Assembly: GCF_900108515.1 (NCBI RefSeq)
Contig: NZ_FNWW01000014.1
Span: 1-53,325, forward strand
Reading direction: 5' to 3'
DNA: 53,325 bases
Source of the DNA: Halobacillus karajensis
GTDB lineage: Bacteria > Bacillota > Bacilli > Bacillales > Halobacillaceae
Shown here: one piece after another, positions 33,185 through 42,121 of the stretch
Numbering within the stretch: position 1 is the first letter of the stretch
Layout: every line of letters begins with the position of its first letter
The notes under the pieces: model-generated
What the model saw: the letters and a program-made list of their open reading frames with translations, nothing else
Told to the model about the DNA's origin: nothing
Databases searched by the model: none
Translations under genes and position numbers: made by a program

Positions 33185-34666
33185 ATGGCTGAAATTAAAC
33201 AGCAGATGGATCATACAAAAGAAGAACAGCCGATTAATCGAATAGCGATTGTATCGGTATTATTAGTCAGTGCTTTTGTAGCCGTTTTAAATCAGACATT
33301 ACTGAATACGGCTTTACCTAATATTATGGAAACATTAAATGTTTCAGCTAGTACATCTCAATGGTTAATGACAGGATTTATGCTCGTGAATGGAGTAATG
33401 ATCCCGATTACGGCTTTTTTAATAGGGAAATTTACGACAAGAAGCTTATTTTTCACGGCGATGAGCCTTTTTACCTTGGGCACAGTGGTGGCAGCTATCG
33501 CACCTAATTTTCCAGTATTGCTGGCAGGGCGCCTAATTCAAGCGAGTGGGGCAGGTATCATGATGCCGCTCATGCAGACCGTTATGTTAATGATATTCCC
33601 GGTTGAAAAACGAGGGGCCGTGATGGGGATGGCAGGTCTTGTCATTGCCTTTGGACCTGCCATTGGACCGACACTTTCTGGGTACCTTGTTGAAGAATAC
33701 TCATGGCGTGTACCATTTATGGTTATTATTCCAATTGCCCTGGCTGCGATTGCCTTTGGTGTTTTTGCTCTTAAGAATGTTACGAAACAGACGAACCCAA
33801 CGATTGACATTACATCTATCATTCTATCAACCTTTGGTTTTGGCGGACTTCTCTATGGTTTAAGCAGTGCGGGTAATGATGGATGGAGCAGTGCAAATGT
33901 ATATATTGCAGTCATCATCGGTGTACTATCACTGGCTGCGTTTATCATAAGACAATTCCGTTTAGACACACCTATTCTGGAATTCCGAGTGTTTGGAAAC
34001 AAAATTTACTCCTTGGCCGCAGTCATCAGTATGATCGTGATGATGTCTATGTTGGGAGCAGAATTGTTACTTCCCATATACATGCAAACAATGCGTGGAT
34101 TTACAGCGTTTGAATCTGGACTAATGCTTCTACCAGGTGCCATTGTTATGGGCGTGATGTCCCCTATTACGGGTAGAATTTTTGACAAAGTAGGGGCTCG
34201 CTGGTTAGCCATTATCGGCCTGACGATAATTGCAGGGGCAACCTTGGTATTCACGAACTTGACAGCAACCACGAGTTACTCATTTATTTTAGTTATTTAT
34301 GCGATCCGGATGATGGGAGTGGCGATGGTCATGATGCCTGTGTCCACAGCTGGTCTGAACCAATTGTCTAACGAATGGATTCCTCATGGTACAGCCATGA
34401 ACAATACGATGCGTACGATCGCAGGATCGATTGGCACAGCGCTTTTAGTTACAGTCATGACCAATGCATCAAAAGATTATGAACCTTCAGCTGGTGCCAC
34501 GCGTGAACAAATCATGTCCAATTCTATGATCCATGGAATCGATGTCGCTTTCATGGTCGCAACGATTATTGCGATTGTGGGGATTCTTTTATCCTTCTTC
34601 ATCACGGGTGCGCCGAAAAAGGAAGAACAAGAACCGGTAACAGAATCAGGCTTACAAACCAACTAA
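33185..34666 (+). CDS. DHA2 family MFS drug:H+ antiporter (EmrB/LmrB-like)
   Basis: This 493-residue protein has fourteen predicted helices. Motif A-like GKFTTRSLFF follows helix 2, motif C-like GLVIAFGPAIGPTLSGYLVE lies in helix 5, and FITGAPKKEEQEP forms the charged tail. These are hallmarks of 14-TM DHA2 exporters such as LmrB and Mdr. It should expel hydrophobic drugs using the proton gradient. The start has GAAGGAGGAATAGAAA. It is the second gene of the TetR operon and is closed by an 18-bp terminator stem. Confidence 0.92.
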   Translation: MAEIKQQMDHTKEEQPINRIAIVSVLLVSAFVAVLNQTLLNTALPNIMETLNVSASTSQWLMTGFMLVNGVMIPITAFLIGKFTTRSLFFTAMSLFTLGTVVAAIAPNFPVLLAGRLIQASGAGIMMPLMQTVMLMIFPVEKRGAVMGMAGLVIAFGPAIGPTLSGYLVEEYSWRVPFMVIIPIALAAIAFGVFALKNVTKQTNPTIDITSIILSTFGFGGLLYGLSSAGNDGWSSANVYIAVIIGVLSLAAFIIRQFRLDTPILEFRVFGNKIYSLAAVISMIVMMSMLGAELLLPIYMQTMRGFTAFESGLMLLPGAIVMGVMSPITGRIFDKVGARWLAIIGLTIIAGATLVFTNLTATTSYSFILVIYAIRMMGVAMVMMPVSTAGLNQLSNEWIPHGTAMNNTMRTIAGSIGTALLVTVMTNASKDYEPSAGATREQIMSNSMIHGIDVAFMVATIIAIVGILLSFFITGAPKKEEQEPVTESGLQTN

Positions 34667-34687
34667 CAGACTATTACCATTAAATAG

Positions 34688-34736
34688 AAAACCGGTCGTT
34701 TCGGAAAGAGCTTTCTCCGAAACGACCGGTTTTTTA
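34688..34736. terminator. Strong terminator after the TetR-MFS operon
   Basis: An 18-bp perfect stem (34688-34705 with 34716-34733) is followed by T's. It also serves the convergent hydrolase gene. Confidence 0.92.
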
Positions 34737-34757
34737 TAATTTATCTAGGGATTTTAT

Positions 34758-35561
34758 TTAAAGGGAATCAATGAACTTTGTTACAACATTATTGAAAGTA
34801 TGGGGTTCTTCTAAAAATGGACAATGACAGCTGTCTTCGAAAAAGACGAGGCGGGAATGATCGATTTGTTCTTGAAGGTAGTGCCCTGCTTCGACCGGGA
34901 TTAGTTTATCCTCTCGGCCGAAACACAACAGAGTTGGCACTTTGATGTCCTTGAATTGCTTCCGGTAGTCGACCACCGTCTGATCGAAAAGGATTGCACT
35001 TGCAATCGATGCCGGGACCTTCGTTGTTTCTTCAAGCATCCATTCCAATTCTTTTTTAGGTAACTCTTTCTTGAACATCAGGGGAATGAAATGCTTGAGA
35101 AAACCGTCCTGATTGTTTTGGACTTCTCGCATGAGATGGATCAATGTTGGGAAATCAAAAGCCCCCATAGGGAAATCATCCCATTTGAAGTCAGAGGGTA
35201 ATTCATCAACGATGACCGTTCCTTTGATGTTTTTCTCACCAAATTGTTGGAGGTAATCCCAGACAATGAAGGCGCCCATCGACCAACCAATAAGGACGAC
35301 GTTCTTCAGCTGTGAATGTTCAATGAAACTATGTAAATCCCGTGCGTAATTAGCAACGGTATGACCATGATGAACCTTGGAAGATTGACCATGCCCTCTT
35401 AAATCGAGTAAAATCGCTCGATAATTCTTTCTGAAATAATCGGCTTGTTTTTTGAAGAAACGACTGCTCATCCACACTCCATGAATGAATAAGACTACTG
35501 TCCCATCCCCGCCATCTTCATAATACAAATCTACTTGATCCTCCACGTTGAAATATGGCAT
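34758..35561 (-). CDS. Alpha/beta hydrolase
   Basis: This 267-residue alpha/beta hydrolase has the oxyanion segment VLFIHGVWMSS, the DLRGHGQS motif after strand 4, nucleophile elbow GWSMG (S94), an acid in CFGREDKLIP and the histidine in DSCHCPFLEEP. It resembles haloperoxidase/esterase-type enzymes. The start is well supported by GGGAGGTTTAGCC. The substrate is unknown. It is unrelated in sequence to the hydrolase at 29.3-30.1 kb except in the shared fold motifs. Confidence 0.88.
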   Translation of the reverse strand: MPYFNVEDQVDLYYEDGGDGTVVLFIHGVWMSSRFFKKQADYFRKNYRAILLDLRGHGQSSKVHHGHTVANYARDLHSFIEHSQLKNVVLIGWSMGAFIVWDYLQQFGEKNIKGTVIVDELPSDFKWDDFPMGAFDFPTLIHLMREVQNNQDGFLKHFIPLMFKKELPKKELEWMLEETTKVPASIASAILFDQTVVDYRKQFKDIKVPTLLCFGREDKLIPVEAGHYLQEQIDHSRLVFFEDSCHCPFLEEPHTFNNVVTKFIDSL

Positions 35562-35792
35562 GGCTAAACCTCCCTGATGATTAGATCATTACCTTTCATA
35601 AGATATGCATTGTTGAAAACATATAGTACGAATGCATTCCACCTGAAAATGGGATATTCCATCCAATTTTCAGCGGCGGAAGCAAGCGTTTTTTATTCAA
35701 TGGTCAAACACTCAATTAGTAACCTAAGGTCGTTTACTAGATATGGTGTGTTTGAAGCAGATGATCAAGTCAAACCATAACCATTTGTTTTT

Positions 35793-36725
35793 TCAGTAGA
35801 AAGAAGGAGTCGTAGTAGGGGAGAGAACGGTTAGGGTGTTATTGAATGTATTCAAGTTGACCATCGCCCCAATAGGAATGGCTGTTTTATAAGTGCCATG
35901 TGCGGTGGTTAGATTAGTCATAAGCGGCTTACCTAAGGGGACTATAAATTCGTTAATCAAATCCTCGTACGTCTTCCCATAAGATTCATCACACTCTGTG
36001 CATTCGCCCATAACGATTCCAATACAATCCCGGAATTTCCCAGACATTCTTAATTGTTCAATATATCTAAAAATTGTATTAATGGGTTCATGTGTATCTT
36101 CAAGCAACAGGATCTTTCCTCGAGTATCTATTTCAAAAGGAGTACCAATAGTGCCAATGAGTGATGTAAGATTACCGCCAACAATAGGCCCAGTGACGTT
36201 CCCTGGTATTCTGCTCTTTAAAGGAATGTCAGGGGGAGTTTGTATTTGTCCAATTGGTGTAGAGGAGGAAACGGCAGAAAAAAATTGATTAAAATTATAA
36301 TTGGGGGTATTTGGATTGAAATCAACAAGCATAAGACTTTGAAAAGTAGTTAAATGGGCAAATTGATACAATGCATTCAATAACACCGTCATGTCACTGT
36401 AACCACTTATAATCTTTGCGTTTCTCTGTATAAATGAATAGTCAAGATAGGGAAGTATTCCAGCAACTCCTACTCCTCCCCTGGAAGGTAATATCATTTT
36501 CACTTGAGGATTGGCAAACATGTGCATTAAATCCATAGCGCGTTCTTGTTCAGTACCTGCTAAGAAACCATCTCGGGCGTAAACATTACGGCTAAGGATT
36601 GTATTAAACCCTATATCTTCCAACATTTTTACACCTGTCTCAACCTCGTTTCTTTCTGGAGGGCTTCCCAATGTGACAATACCGATCGTATCTCCACGCT
36701 GTAAAGCAAATGGCTTGATGGGCAT
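35793..36725 (-). CDS. LD-carboxypeptidase family protein (peptidase S66, MccF-like)
   Basis: This 310-residue protein is of the S66 family. The catalytic serine is S110 in ISGYSDMTVL, the glutamate E209 in LLLEDTHEP and the histidine H276 in TTAHGTYK. Family members trim the terminal D-alanine from muropeptide tetrapeptides (LdcA) or cleave microcin C-like acyl-sulfamoyl-adenylates for self-immunity (MccF). No microcin genes are nearby. The start was placed at 36725 because GGAAAGGAGTTTTTCT precedes it; the frame extends 8 codons upstream. No signal peptide, so it is cytosolic. Confidence 0.9.
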   Translation of the reverse strand: MPIKPFALQRGDTIGIVTLGSPPERNEVETGVKMLEDIGFNTILSRNVYARDGFLAGTEQERAMDLMHMFANPQVKMILPSRGGVGVAGILPYLDYSFIQRNAKIISGYSDMTVLLNALYQFAHLTTFQSLMLVDFNPNTPNYNFNQFFSAVSSSTPIGQIQTPPDIPLKSRIPGNVTGPIVGGNLTSLIGTIGTPFEIDTRGKILLLEDTHEPINTIFRYIEQLRMSGKFRDCIGIVMGECTECDESYGKTYEDLINEFIVPLGKPLMTNLTTAHGTYKTAIPIGAMVNLNTFNNTLTVLSPTTTPSFY

Positions 36726-37362
36726 AGAAAAACTCCTTTCCATGATCAAACGTCATCCTAAAAATAATGGATTTAAGAAATCCTGCCGCCATACTGAATC
36801 ATGTTGCTCCCTAGAAAATGAGATAAAGATCGGTAAGGGATATAAGGGAGTTACTGGACGTTGCTGTCATCACTTAACTCCTTGATATCAAAGGGCTGGA
36901 CCTTTATTTCTATTTTGAATGGAAATATCCGAATTTTAGTGACCCTTTTTCATCTATATGCAAAAAGCCCTAGAAGAATTAGCATGAATCTTTGAATAGT
37001 CCTTAAATATCCCGAAACTGAGTCCTCAAGTTAAGGGAAGGATTTAGGAAGACTTGATCTCGAGATAATGGGTAAGACTCACGCTTAGAAAAGGAGATAA
37101 TTAATGTGTAATCCCCTGGAATTAAAATTAATGGAATGAGAAGCAGTACTCCTAAATAAACCTGACTTTATAAAAAAATCTACGCAAACTAATTTTTTCG
37201 CCTTTAACATATAAAATTTTATATGTTAAGATGGATTAGTCAATTGGAATTTTATATCCTTCTAACCCTAAATACGATAGTAGAAGCTGCTCTGAAACTA
37301 TCAAAAAAGTTGATCGGATCTTTATATAAAAAGGTATGAATTAATAGGAGAGGTAGAGTGAC
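36726..37362. other. Long AT-rich intergenic region
   Basis: About 640 bp without a recognisable gene lie between the divergent S66 gene and the YheO-type regulator. It becomes markedly AT-rich toward the regulator and contains a perfect 26-bp palindrome at 37204-37229. No convincing terminator or small gene was seen. Confidence 0.5.
37204..37229. promoter_or_regulatory. Perfect 26-bp palindrome, likely operator
   Basis: The dyad has half-site TTAACATATAAAA and its exact reverse complement, with no spacer. It lies 134 bp upstream of the YheO-type regulator. CATATAAAA recurs at 38138-38146 before the PLP-enzyme gene, which suggests one regulator acting on both sites. Confidence 0.55.
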
Positions 37363-38013
37363 ATGGAAGAAAGGAAACAAATATTGCAGAAATACATTCC
37401 TTTAGCAAAATCTACGTCTGAAATGTTTGGACATCATTGTGAAATTGTCATACACGACTTAACAAATCCACATGCTTCCGTCATTTTTACAGTAAATAAT
37501 CATGTAACGGGAAGGGAAGTTGGTCAATCCTTTGATCATCTCGTGAGCACGGTATTACAATCAAAAGACTTTAAAGAAGATTACCTGGCAGGATATACAT
37601 TTGTTACAGAAGATAAGCGTACCATTCGTTCTTCAACAACGTTAATTCGTGACTTCAATCAGAAAGTAATCGGGGCTTTCTGTATCAATTTTGATGTTGA
37701 GGCATTACATCAAATACAACAGTTAATGAATACATTCTTACCAACACCAGATGTAGGGGAAGAGAAAGAAGAGAAACGAAGCCCTGAGGTTGAAAATGTG
37801 GAAGAAATCGTTGATGGACTGATCCATCAAATTATTCAAAATAGTGCTCATCCCGCTATGAAACGTCATGAAAAAGTTGAATTGATTCGATTTATGGATG
37901 AAAAAGGTATTTTTTCAATGAAAGGATCTATCGATAAGGTTGCAGATTTATTAGGCATTTCTAAGGTCACCGTATACAGTTATTTAGATGAAATCAAAAA
38001 TAAATCAAATTAA
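37363..38013 (+). CDS. YheO/DauR-type PAS-HTH transcriptional regulator
   Basis: This 216-residue protein has an N-terminal YheO-like PAS_6 domain (about residues 5-115; GHHCEIVIHDLTNPHASV, then FCINFDVEAL) and a C-terminal HTH_22 domain (about 150-212; KVELIRFMDEKGIFSMKGSI and VADLLGISKVTVYSYLDE). In this family P. aeruginosa DauR represses D-arginine catabolism genes, so a role in amino-acid metabolism is plausible. The ATG follows AGGAGAGGTAGAGTGAC. With the downstream PLP enzyme it forms a same-strand module that is visibly more AT-rich than its surroundings, possibly acquired. Confidence 0.88.
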   Translation: MEERKQILQKYIPLAKSTSEMFGHHCEIVIHDLTNPHASVIFTVNNHVTGREVGQSFDHLVSTVLQSKDFKEDYLAGYTFVTEDKRTIRSSTTLIRDFNQKVIGAFCINFDVEALHQIQQLMNTFLPTPDVGEEKEEKRSPEVENVEEIVDGLIHQIIQNSAHPAMKRHEKVELIRFMDEKGIFSMKGSIDKVADLLGISKVTVYSYLDEIKNKSN

Positions 38014-38022
38014 GGAGAAAAA

Positions 38023-38091
38023 ATGAAAAGTATTTTTAAAGTAACCGGCTCGTACGGTCTTACCAAAACAAATAAATTACTTTTGGATTAA
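38023..38091 (+). CDS. 22-codon ORF between regulator and PLP enzyme
   Basis: An excellent ribosome binding site (TTAAGGAGAAAAA) is followed by ATG and 22 codons beginning MKSIFKVTGSYGLTKTNK, ending LLLD and TAA. It starts 9 bp after the regulator stop. It could be a leader peptide, a genuine small protein or the decayed start of a lost gene. No family was recognised. Confidence 0.4.
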   Translation: MKSIFKVTGSYGLTKTNKLLLD

Positions 38092-38187
38092 AAATTGAAA
38101 TGGATACCAACGTATATATAAATTTTTTTGGAACGAGCATATAAAAAAATCTATTATATATAAAAATATCTAAAGGGTGGATGAAGG

Positions 38188-39291
38188 ATGGAACAATATA
38201 TTTGTAATAATTGTGGAAAAAAGCATGCTATCACATCCGTTATATGGAAATGTACGTGTGGCGGTTTATTAAATTTGGAAAAAGACACTCCTAAAATAAA
38301 TGTGGACTCATGGAATCGCTATCCGAACTCATTATGGCGTTACTTAGAAACCATGCCATTCCAAAAGGAATCAAAGACATGGAAATCCATAACAATGGGA
38401 GAAGGTCAAACCCCTTTAATTGTACTAGACACTCTTGAACCAAATACGTATGTAAAAGTTGATTATATGATGCCTACTTTATCCTTTAAAGACAGAGGAG
38501 CTGCAGTTTTAATGACGAAGGCGAAAGAATTGGGGGTCTCAAAAGTTATTGCGGATAGTAGTGGGAATGCTGGCACTGCCATCGCAGCCTACGCTGCACG
38601 TTGCAATATAGCTTGCGACATTTATTTAAGGGATGAAACGTCTCCAAAAAAAATGGCACAAGTAAAAGCTCATGGTGCCACGATCAAGAAAATTCAGGGG
38701 TCACGAGAAGATATTGCAGAAGCTGCCCAACAAGCGGTAAATGAAGAAGCAGTTTTTTACGCAAGTCATGTATATAATCCTTACTTTTATGAAGGAACGA
38801 AAACGTATGCCTACGAAATTTACGAGGAGTTGAATGGTGCGCCCGATACATTAATTATTCCTGTTGGTAACGGTACGCTTCTACTAGGTGCATTCTATGG
38901 TTTTAAAGAGTTACTTGCCAATGGCTTAATCGATAAAATGCCGAAAATTATTGCCATACAAGCAGTAAACTGTTCCCCGCTAGTAGAGGCTTTCAACAAT
39001 GGGGATTTATCAGCCCAGCGTGTTATGAATAAAGACACTTTAGCAGAAGGGATAGCTATAGCAGCACCAGCGCGTTCCCCGCAAATCTTAGAAGCTGTAC
39101 GCGAAACTAATGGTGATTTTATAACTATTGAAGAAGATGAAATTCTGAGTGCCCGCGCGAAACTTAGTGATAAAGGTTTTTATGTTGAAGTGACAACAGC
39201 CGCAAATTATGCTGGATATTTAAAATATAAGAAAGAACCAGAAGAAAAAATAATCGTACCCCTTTGTGGCGCAGGAATTAAATCAAAATAA
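38188..39291 (+). CDS. Threonine synthase-like PLP-dependent enzyme (fold type II)
   Basis: This 367-residue fold-type-II PLP enzyme has an N-terminal zinc-ribbon-like pair of CxxC/CxC motifs (CNNCGKKH and WKCTCGG), the PLP lysine in LSFKDRGAA, the substrate loop ADSSGNAGTA and the phosphate-binding glycine loop VGNGTLLLGAF. It resembles threonine synthase or threonine/diaminopropionate lyase-like enzymes. Here no hom or thrB genes accompany it, so a catabolic or specialised amino-acid lyase role is as likely as threonine synthesis. It is preceded by a YheO-type regulator that probably controls it. The CATATAAAA half-site lies in its leader. Confidence 0.85.
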   Translation: MEQYICNNCGKKHAITSVIWKCTCGGLLNLEKDTPKINVDSWNRYPNSLWRYLETMPFQKESKTWKSITMGEGQTPLIVLDTLEPNTYVKVDYMMPTLSFKDRGAAVLMTKAKELGVSKVIADSSGNAGTAIAAYAARCNIACDIYLRDETSPKKMAQVKAHGATIKKIQGSREDIAEAAQQAVNEEAVFYASHVYNPYFYEGTKTYAYEIYEELNGAPDTLIIPVGNGTLLLGAFYGFKELLANGLIDKMPKIIAIQAVNCSPLVEAFNNGDLSAQRVMNKDTLAEGIAIAAPARSPQILEAVRETNGDFITIEEDEILSARAKLSDKGFYVEVTTAANYAGYLKYKKEPEEKIIVPLCGAGIKSK

Positions 39292-39323
39292 GTACTTTCA
39301 TATCCGAGGAAAGGATTGCACTG

Positions 39324-39589
39324 TGACTAGCTGCTTCCTTTCCCTATATTTTTAATAATTATAAAACTTATGGTGCGGAAGGTGGCCCAATACTGATTCA
39401 TGCACTTGGAATAAAAGAGCAGCTTGTTAAGAAAGGTGTAGGAGAGATGGCAATGAAAAGAATGCCACCATTAAATGGAGCGTTGCGGGGCCTTCTTATG
39501 CCTGTTACTAATGATAAAGATGAATACAGCAGCCCTTTCGTATTTATGAAAGAGTTAAATTTATTTATTAATGGTTCTTATCTCTTTTG
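39324..39589 (+). pseudogene. Orphan C-terminal protein fragment
   Basis: An open frame without a start codon or ribosome binding site reads well as protein: YGAEGGPILIHALGIKEQ, then MAMKRMPPLNGALRGLLMPV and SSPFVFMKELNLF, ending TGA. It looks like the C-terminal part of a metabolic enzyme truncated at its 5' side, probably the former third gene of the YheO/PLP module. I could not assign the family with confidence. Confidence 0.45.
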
Positions 39590-39899
39590 ACCATTCTTTA
39601 GGACCTAATACACTTATAGGCGAATGGATATCAACAGGTATTTGGTACTTTTTCGTGGCCTTTTTCTAGGTGGAACCTAAACCAAAAGGGATATTATAAA
39701 ATGAACTAAGATAACTTATTTAAACAAAGAGTGAAAAGAATCCTGCTCAAAGTCGAGTATTCAACGGGGGCAATTGTTTAATAGAATAGAGCCTCAGCCC
39801 TTTATTACATAAGCACAAGGGATATCAGGGCAATAAACTATTTAACTGACGGAGAAAGTTACTTTAATAAGATGGTACGATATATTTAAACGCCTGTCA
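39590..39899. other. Non-coding region with possible membrane-protein trace
   Basis: Bases 39592-39669 read IGEWISTGIWYFFVAFF in one frame, like a membrane helix of a lost transporter, but nothing is intact. No terminator or RNA was recognised. Confidence 0.4.
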
Positions 39900-40348
39900 T
39901 TAGACATCAAATTGTTTTAAATGGTGGTCAAGATGCTTGTAGATTCCTTTTCCCCATTGTTCGGAAGTAAGTTTTCCGAAAAAAGGATGTGGATGATCTG
40001 TACAGGCCTCTGGTCCATTCTTTTGAAATATTATTATTTTTTGTTTCAGTTTTTCACTTTCTATTCCAAAATCTCTTTTACATGTAATTAAAATGGTTGG
40101 AATAGTCGACATATTGTGGTCTAAAGGTTTGTCATTATAAAAGATGGGTTTTGCAAATCTACCTACTAATAACCCTAACCAACCTCTTGGGGGGAAAGAA
40201 TATCCCATTGCGATATCTTGGAAAGATGAGCAATGAGCTAACATTTGAGAGACATCCATTTTCCCCATTTTGGTTGTGAATTTACATTTAAGTTTTCGAT
40301 ACGATTTAATATTTCATCGGTATATGTGATTTCAAAAATATTATTCAT
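39900..40348 (-). pseudogene. DUF1569 (DinB-like) protein gene, frameshifted
   Basis: The C-terminal 122 codons encode the DUF1569 family: MDVSQMLAHC, then HPFFGKLTSEQWGKGIYKHLDHHLKQF. The N-terminus is found upstream in another frame from ATG 40348, behind AAAGGGGTATTCTA; it reads MNNIFEITYTDEILNRIE and then PKWGK. The frames would join as PKWGKMDV if the A4 run at 40259-40262 had five A's. A single-base deletion therefore splits an otherwise complete gene of about 149 codons. Proteins of this family carry DinB-like metal-binding histidines; the function is unknown. Confidence 0.75.
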
Positions 40349-40539
40349 TAGAATACCCCTTTAGTTTTTCATTTTAAACAAAAAAGGCCCTTGATTATTT
40401 AATATATAATTCAACGTCAACGTTATTTTATCCTTTTAACTACCATGAAAATTAACTTACTCAATATCAGTAAAAAGACAAAACTAAAGAAGACGCAGCA
40501 CATTGTTTTTTAAAAGGAAGTGCGCCCCAATTCAAATAT

Positions 40540-41765
40540 CTATTGAAGTTGACTGGATGAGTTTAAGATGCTTCTGGTTCTACAATTGAAACAGTGTTCT
40601 AGTCTTCGTAGTGAATGCCGAATAATAGATTGTTGTTTTTGCTTATCAAAATAATCTTCTCCTAAATCTACATACATTTCTTTACGGGTTAATAGATAGT
40701 AAGAGATACGTAATATCGCATGAGCGACTACAATTCCTGCTCGTTTTTTACCTTTTCGTGCAGCAGTACGACGATAAAGTGCGCCAAGATAATTCTTTGA
40801 CCCTCTGACAGAATGAGCTGCTTCAATTAATGCTGATTTTAAGTATTTGTTTTCATTCTTAGTTTTAGAGGATTTCCGTTTTCCTGCACTTTCGTTGTTT
40901 CCAGGAACTAACCCTGCCCAAGAACACATTTGGGATACACTAGGAAATTGATTCTTAACATCTGTTCCAAGTTCAGCAAGCATTTGTTCAGCCATTCTAG
41001 TTGAATGGAATCTAAGCGCTCTACATCTTCTTGATAGATACTTACCCTAGTTGCTACTTCTCGATCTAACATCTCAATTTGTTCGGTTAGGAAATCAATA
41101 TGGTTTAAAATAGTCTTTATCATGAGACGTTGATGATCACTAATATAACCTTTAAGCGCAAGCTTAAGTTCGTCTTTTTTCTTTTTCATTGTTCGTCTTG
41201 CAAAGTTAGCTAGTGTTTCTGGATTGTCTTCGCCTTCGGCGATTGCATGAAGCATATCACGAGCTGATACTCCCATAACATCGGAAACAACAGAACCAAG
41301 TTTGATATTAGCTCCTTCTAAAACTTTTTGAATCCGATTATGTTGTCTAGCACGCTCTTCAATGATGCTTCGACGATAACGAACAAGTTCACGTAACTCT
41401 CGTTGGATTCGGTCTGGTATAAAACTAGCTCTGAGTAAACCGTGGCGTAATAGTTTGGCAATCCATTCAGCATCTTTACATCTGTTTTACGTCCAGGTAC
41501 AGCTTTAATATGTTGGGCATTCACAACTAAAAACTCAATATCTTCTGCTTCTAGTAAATTGACAATAGGTTTCCAGTAGACACTTGTACTTTCCATTGCC
41601 ACATGGGTACACCTATGTTCCTTAATCCAGTCAACCAATTGGATCAAAAATACCGTTTTAGTTGAAAATGTTTTTAATCTCCTTTCCTTCTGGAGTGATG
41701 ATACATGCAGTAATGTTGTCTTTGTGGACATCCATACCACAGGCTTTTTCAATGATGACATCCAT
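40540..41765 (-). pseudogene. IS110-family transposase A, multiply frameshifted
   Basis: The transposase begins at ATG 41765 (MDVIIEKACGMDVHKDNI, with the first DEDD aspartate). It continues in other frames with HVAMESTSVYWKPI and KTDVK, then ARDMLHAIAEGEDNPETLA, and finally the C-terminal Transposase_20 domain with GTDVKNQFPSVSQMCSWAGL and the serine motif PGNNESAGKRKSSK. At least three single-base-type frameshifts lie near 41660, 41475 and 41000. IS110 enzymes combine a DEDD RuvC-like domain with a catalytic serine domain and use a bridge RNA. This copy cannot make a full-length enzyme. Element ends are not marked by inverted repeats, as usual for the family. Confidence 0.85.
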
Positions 41766-42121
41766 TGAAATCATCCTTTCTACGGCAAAAATTTATTGGA
41801 GGCTGGTGCAACAACCAGAAAAGGATTAATCTACCATGAGTGCTTCCCGTAAGGGAGCGACAGTCTGTGATGCACCGTGGTCGAAGGAGTCAGACTAACG
41901 GAAGGGCTCTAACTCACCAAAGTTGATCGACCTTCCTCATCCAGCCGTAGAATCAGTATAGTCAGATCAAGTCCATTTTCATTCTCTGTGGTGTAGCACT
42001 GGTCTTGCGCTACATGAATGACTAACGGGTACTTTAGTTTAAAATCTGTTTCAAGATATCTCGGAACAAGTCTTCAGAGACGGGGCAATAGCTGCACAGT
42101 GGCTATCGCTTATTGTGCTAA
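41766..42121. other. Structured non-coding DNA between two IS110 elements (bridge-RNA candidate)
   Basis: No ORF was seen. Several hairpins are present: GCTTCCC-GTAA-GGGAGC (41842-41858), TGTAGC/GCTACA (41992-42014) and ATAGC/GCTAT (42086-42110). GGTCGA can pair over distance with TCGACC. In the IS110 family the non-coding end next to the transposase start encodes the bridge RNA, so this stretch may hold the guide RNA of element A on the minus strand and part of element B on the plus strand. That assignment is inferred. Confidence 0.4.

Noticed and set aside
35577-35780. 67-codon frame between the hydrolase and the S66 gene
   Set aside because: No ribosome binding site and no protein-like pattern; treated as intergenic.
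35793-36725. Microcin C self-immunity system around the S66 protein
   Set aside because: No MccB-like adenylating enzyme, precursor peptide or exporter is adjacent, so a general LD-carboxypeptidase role is simpler.
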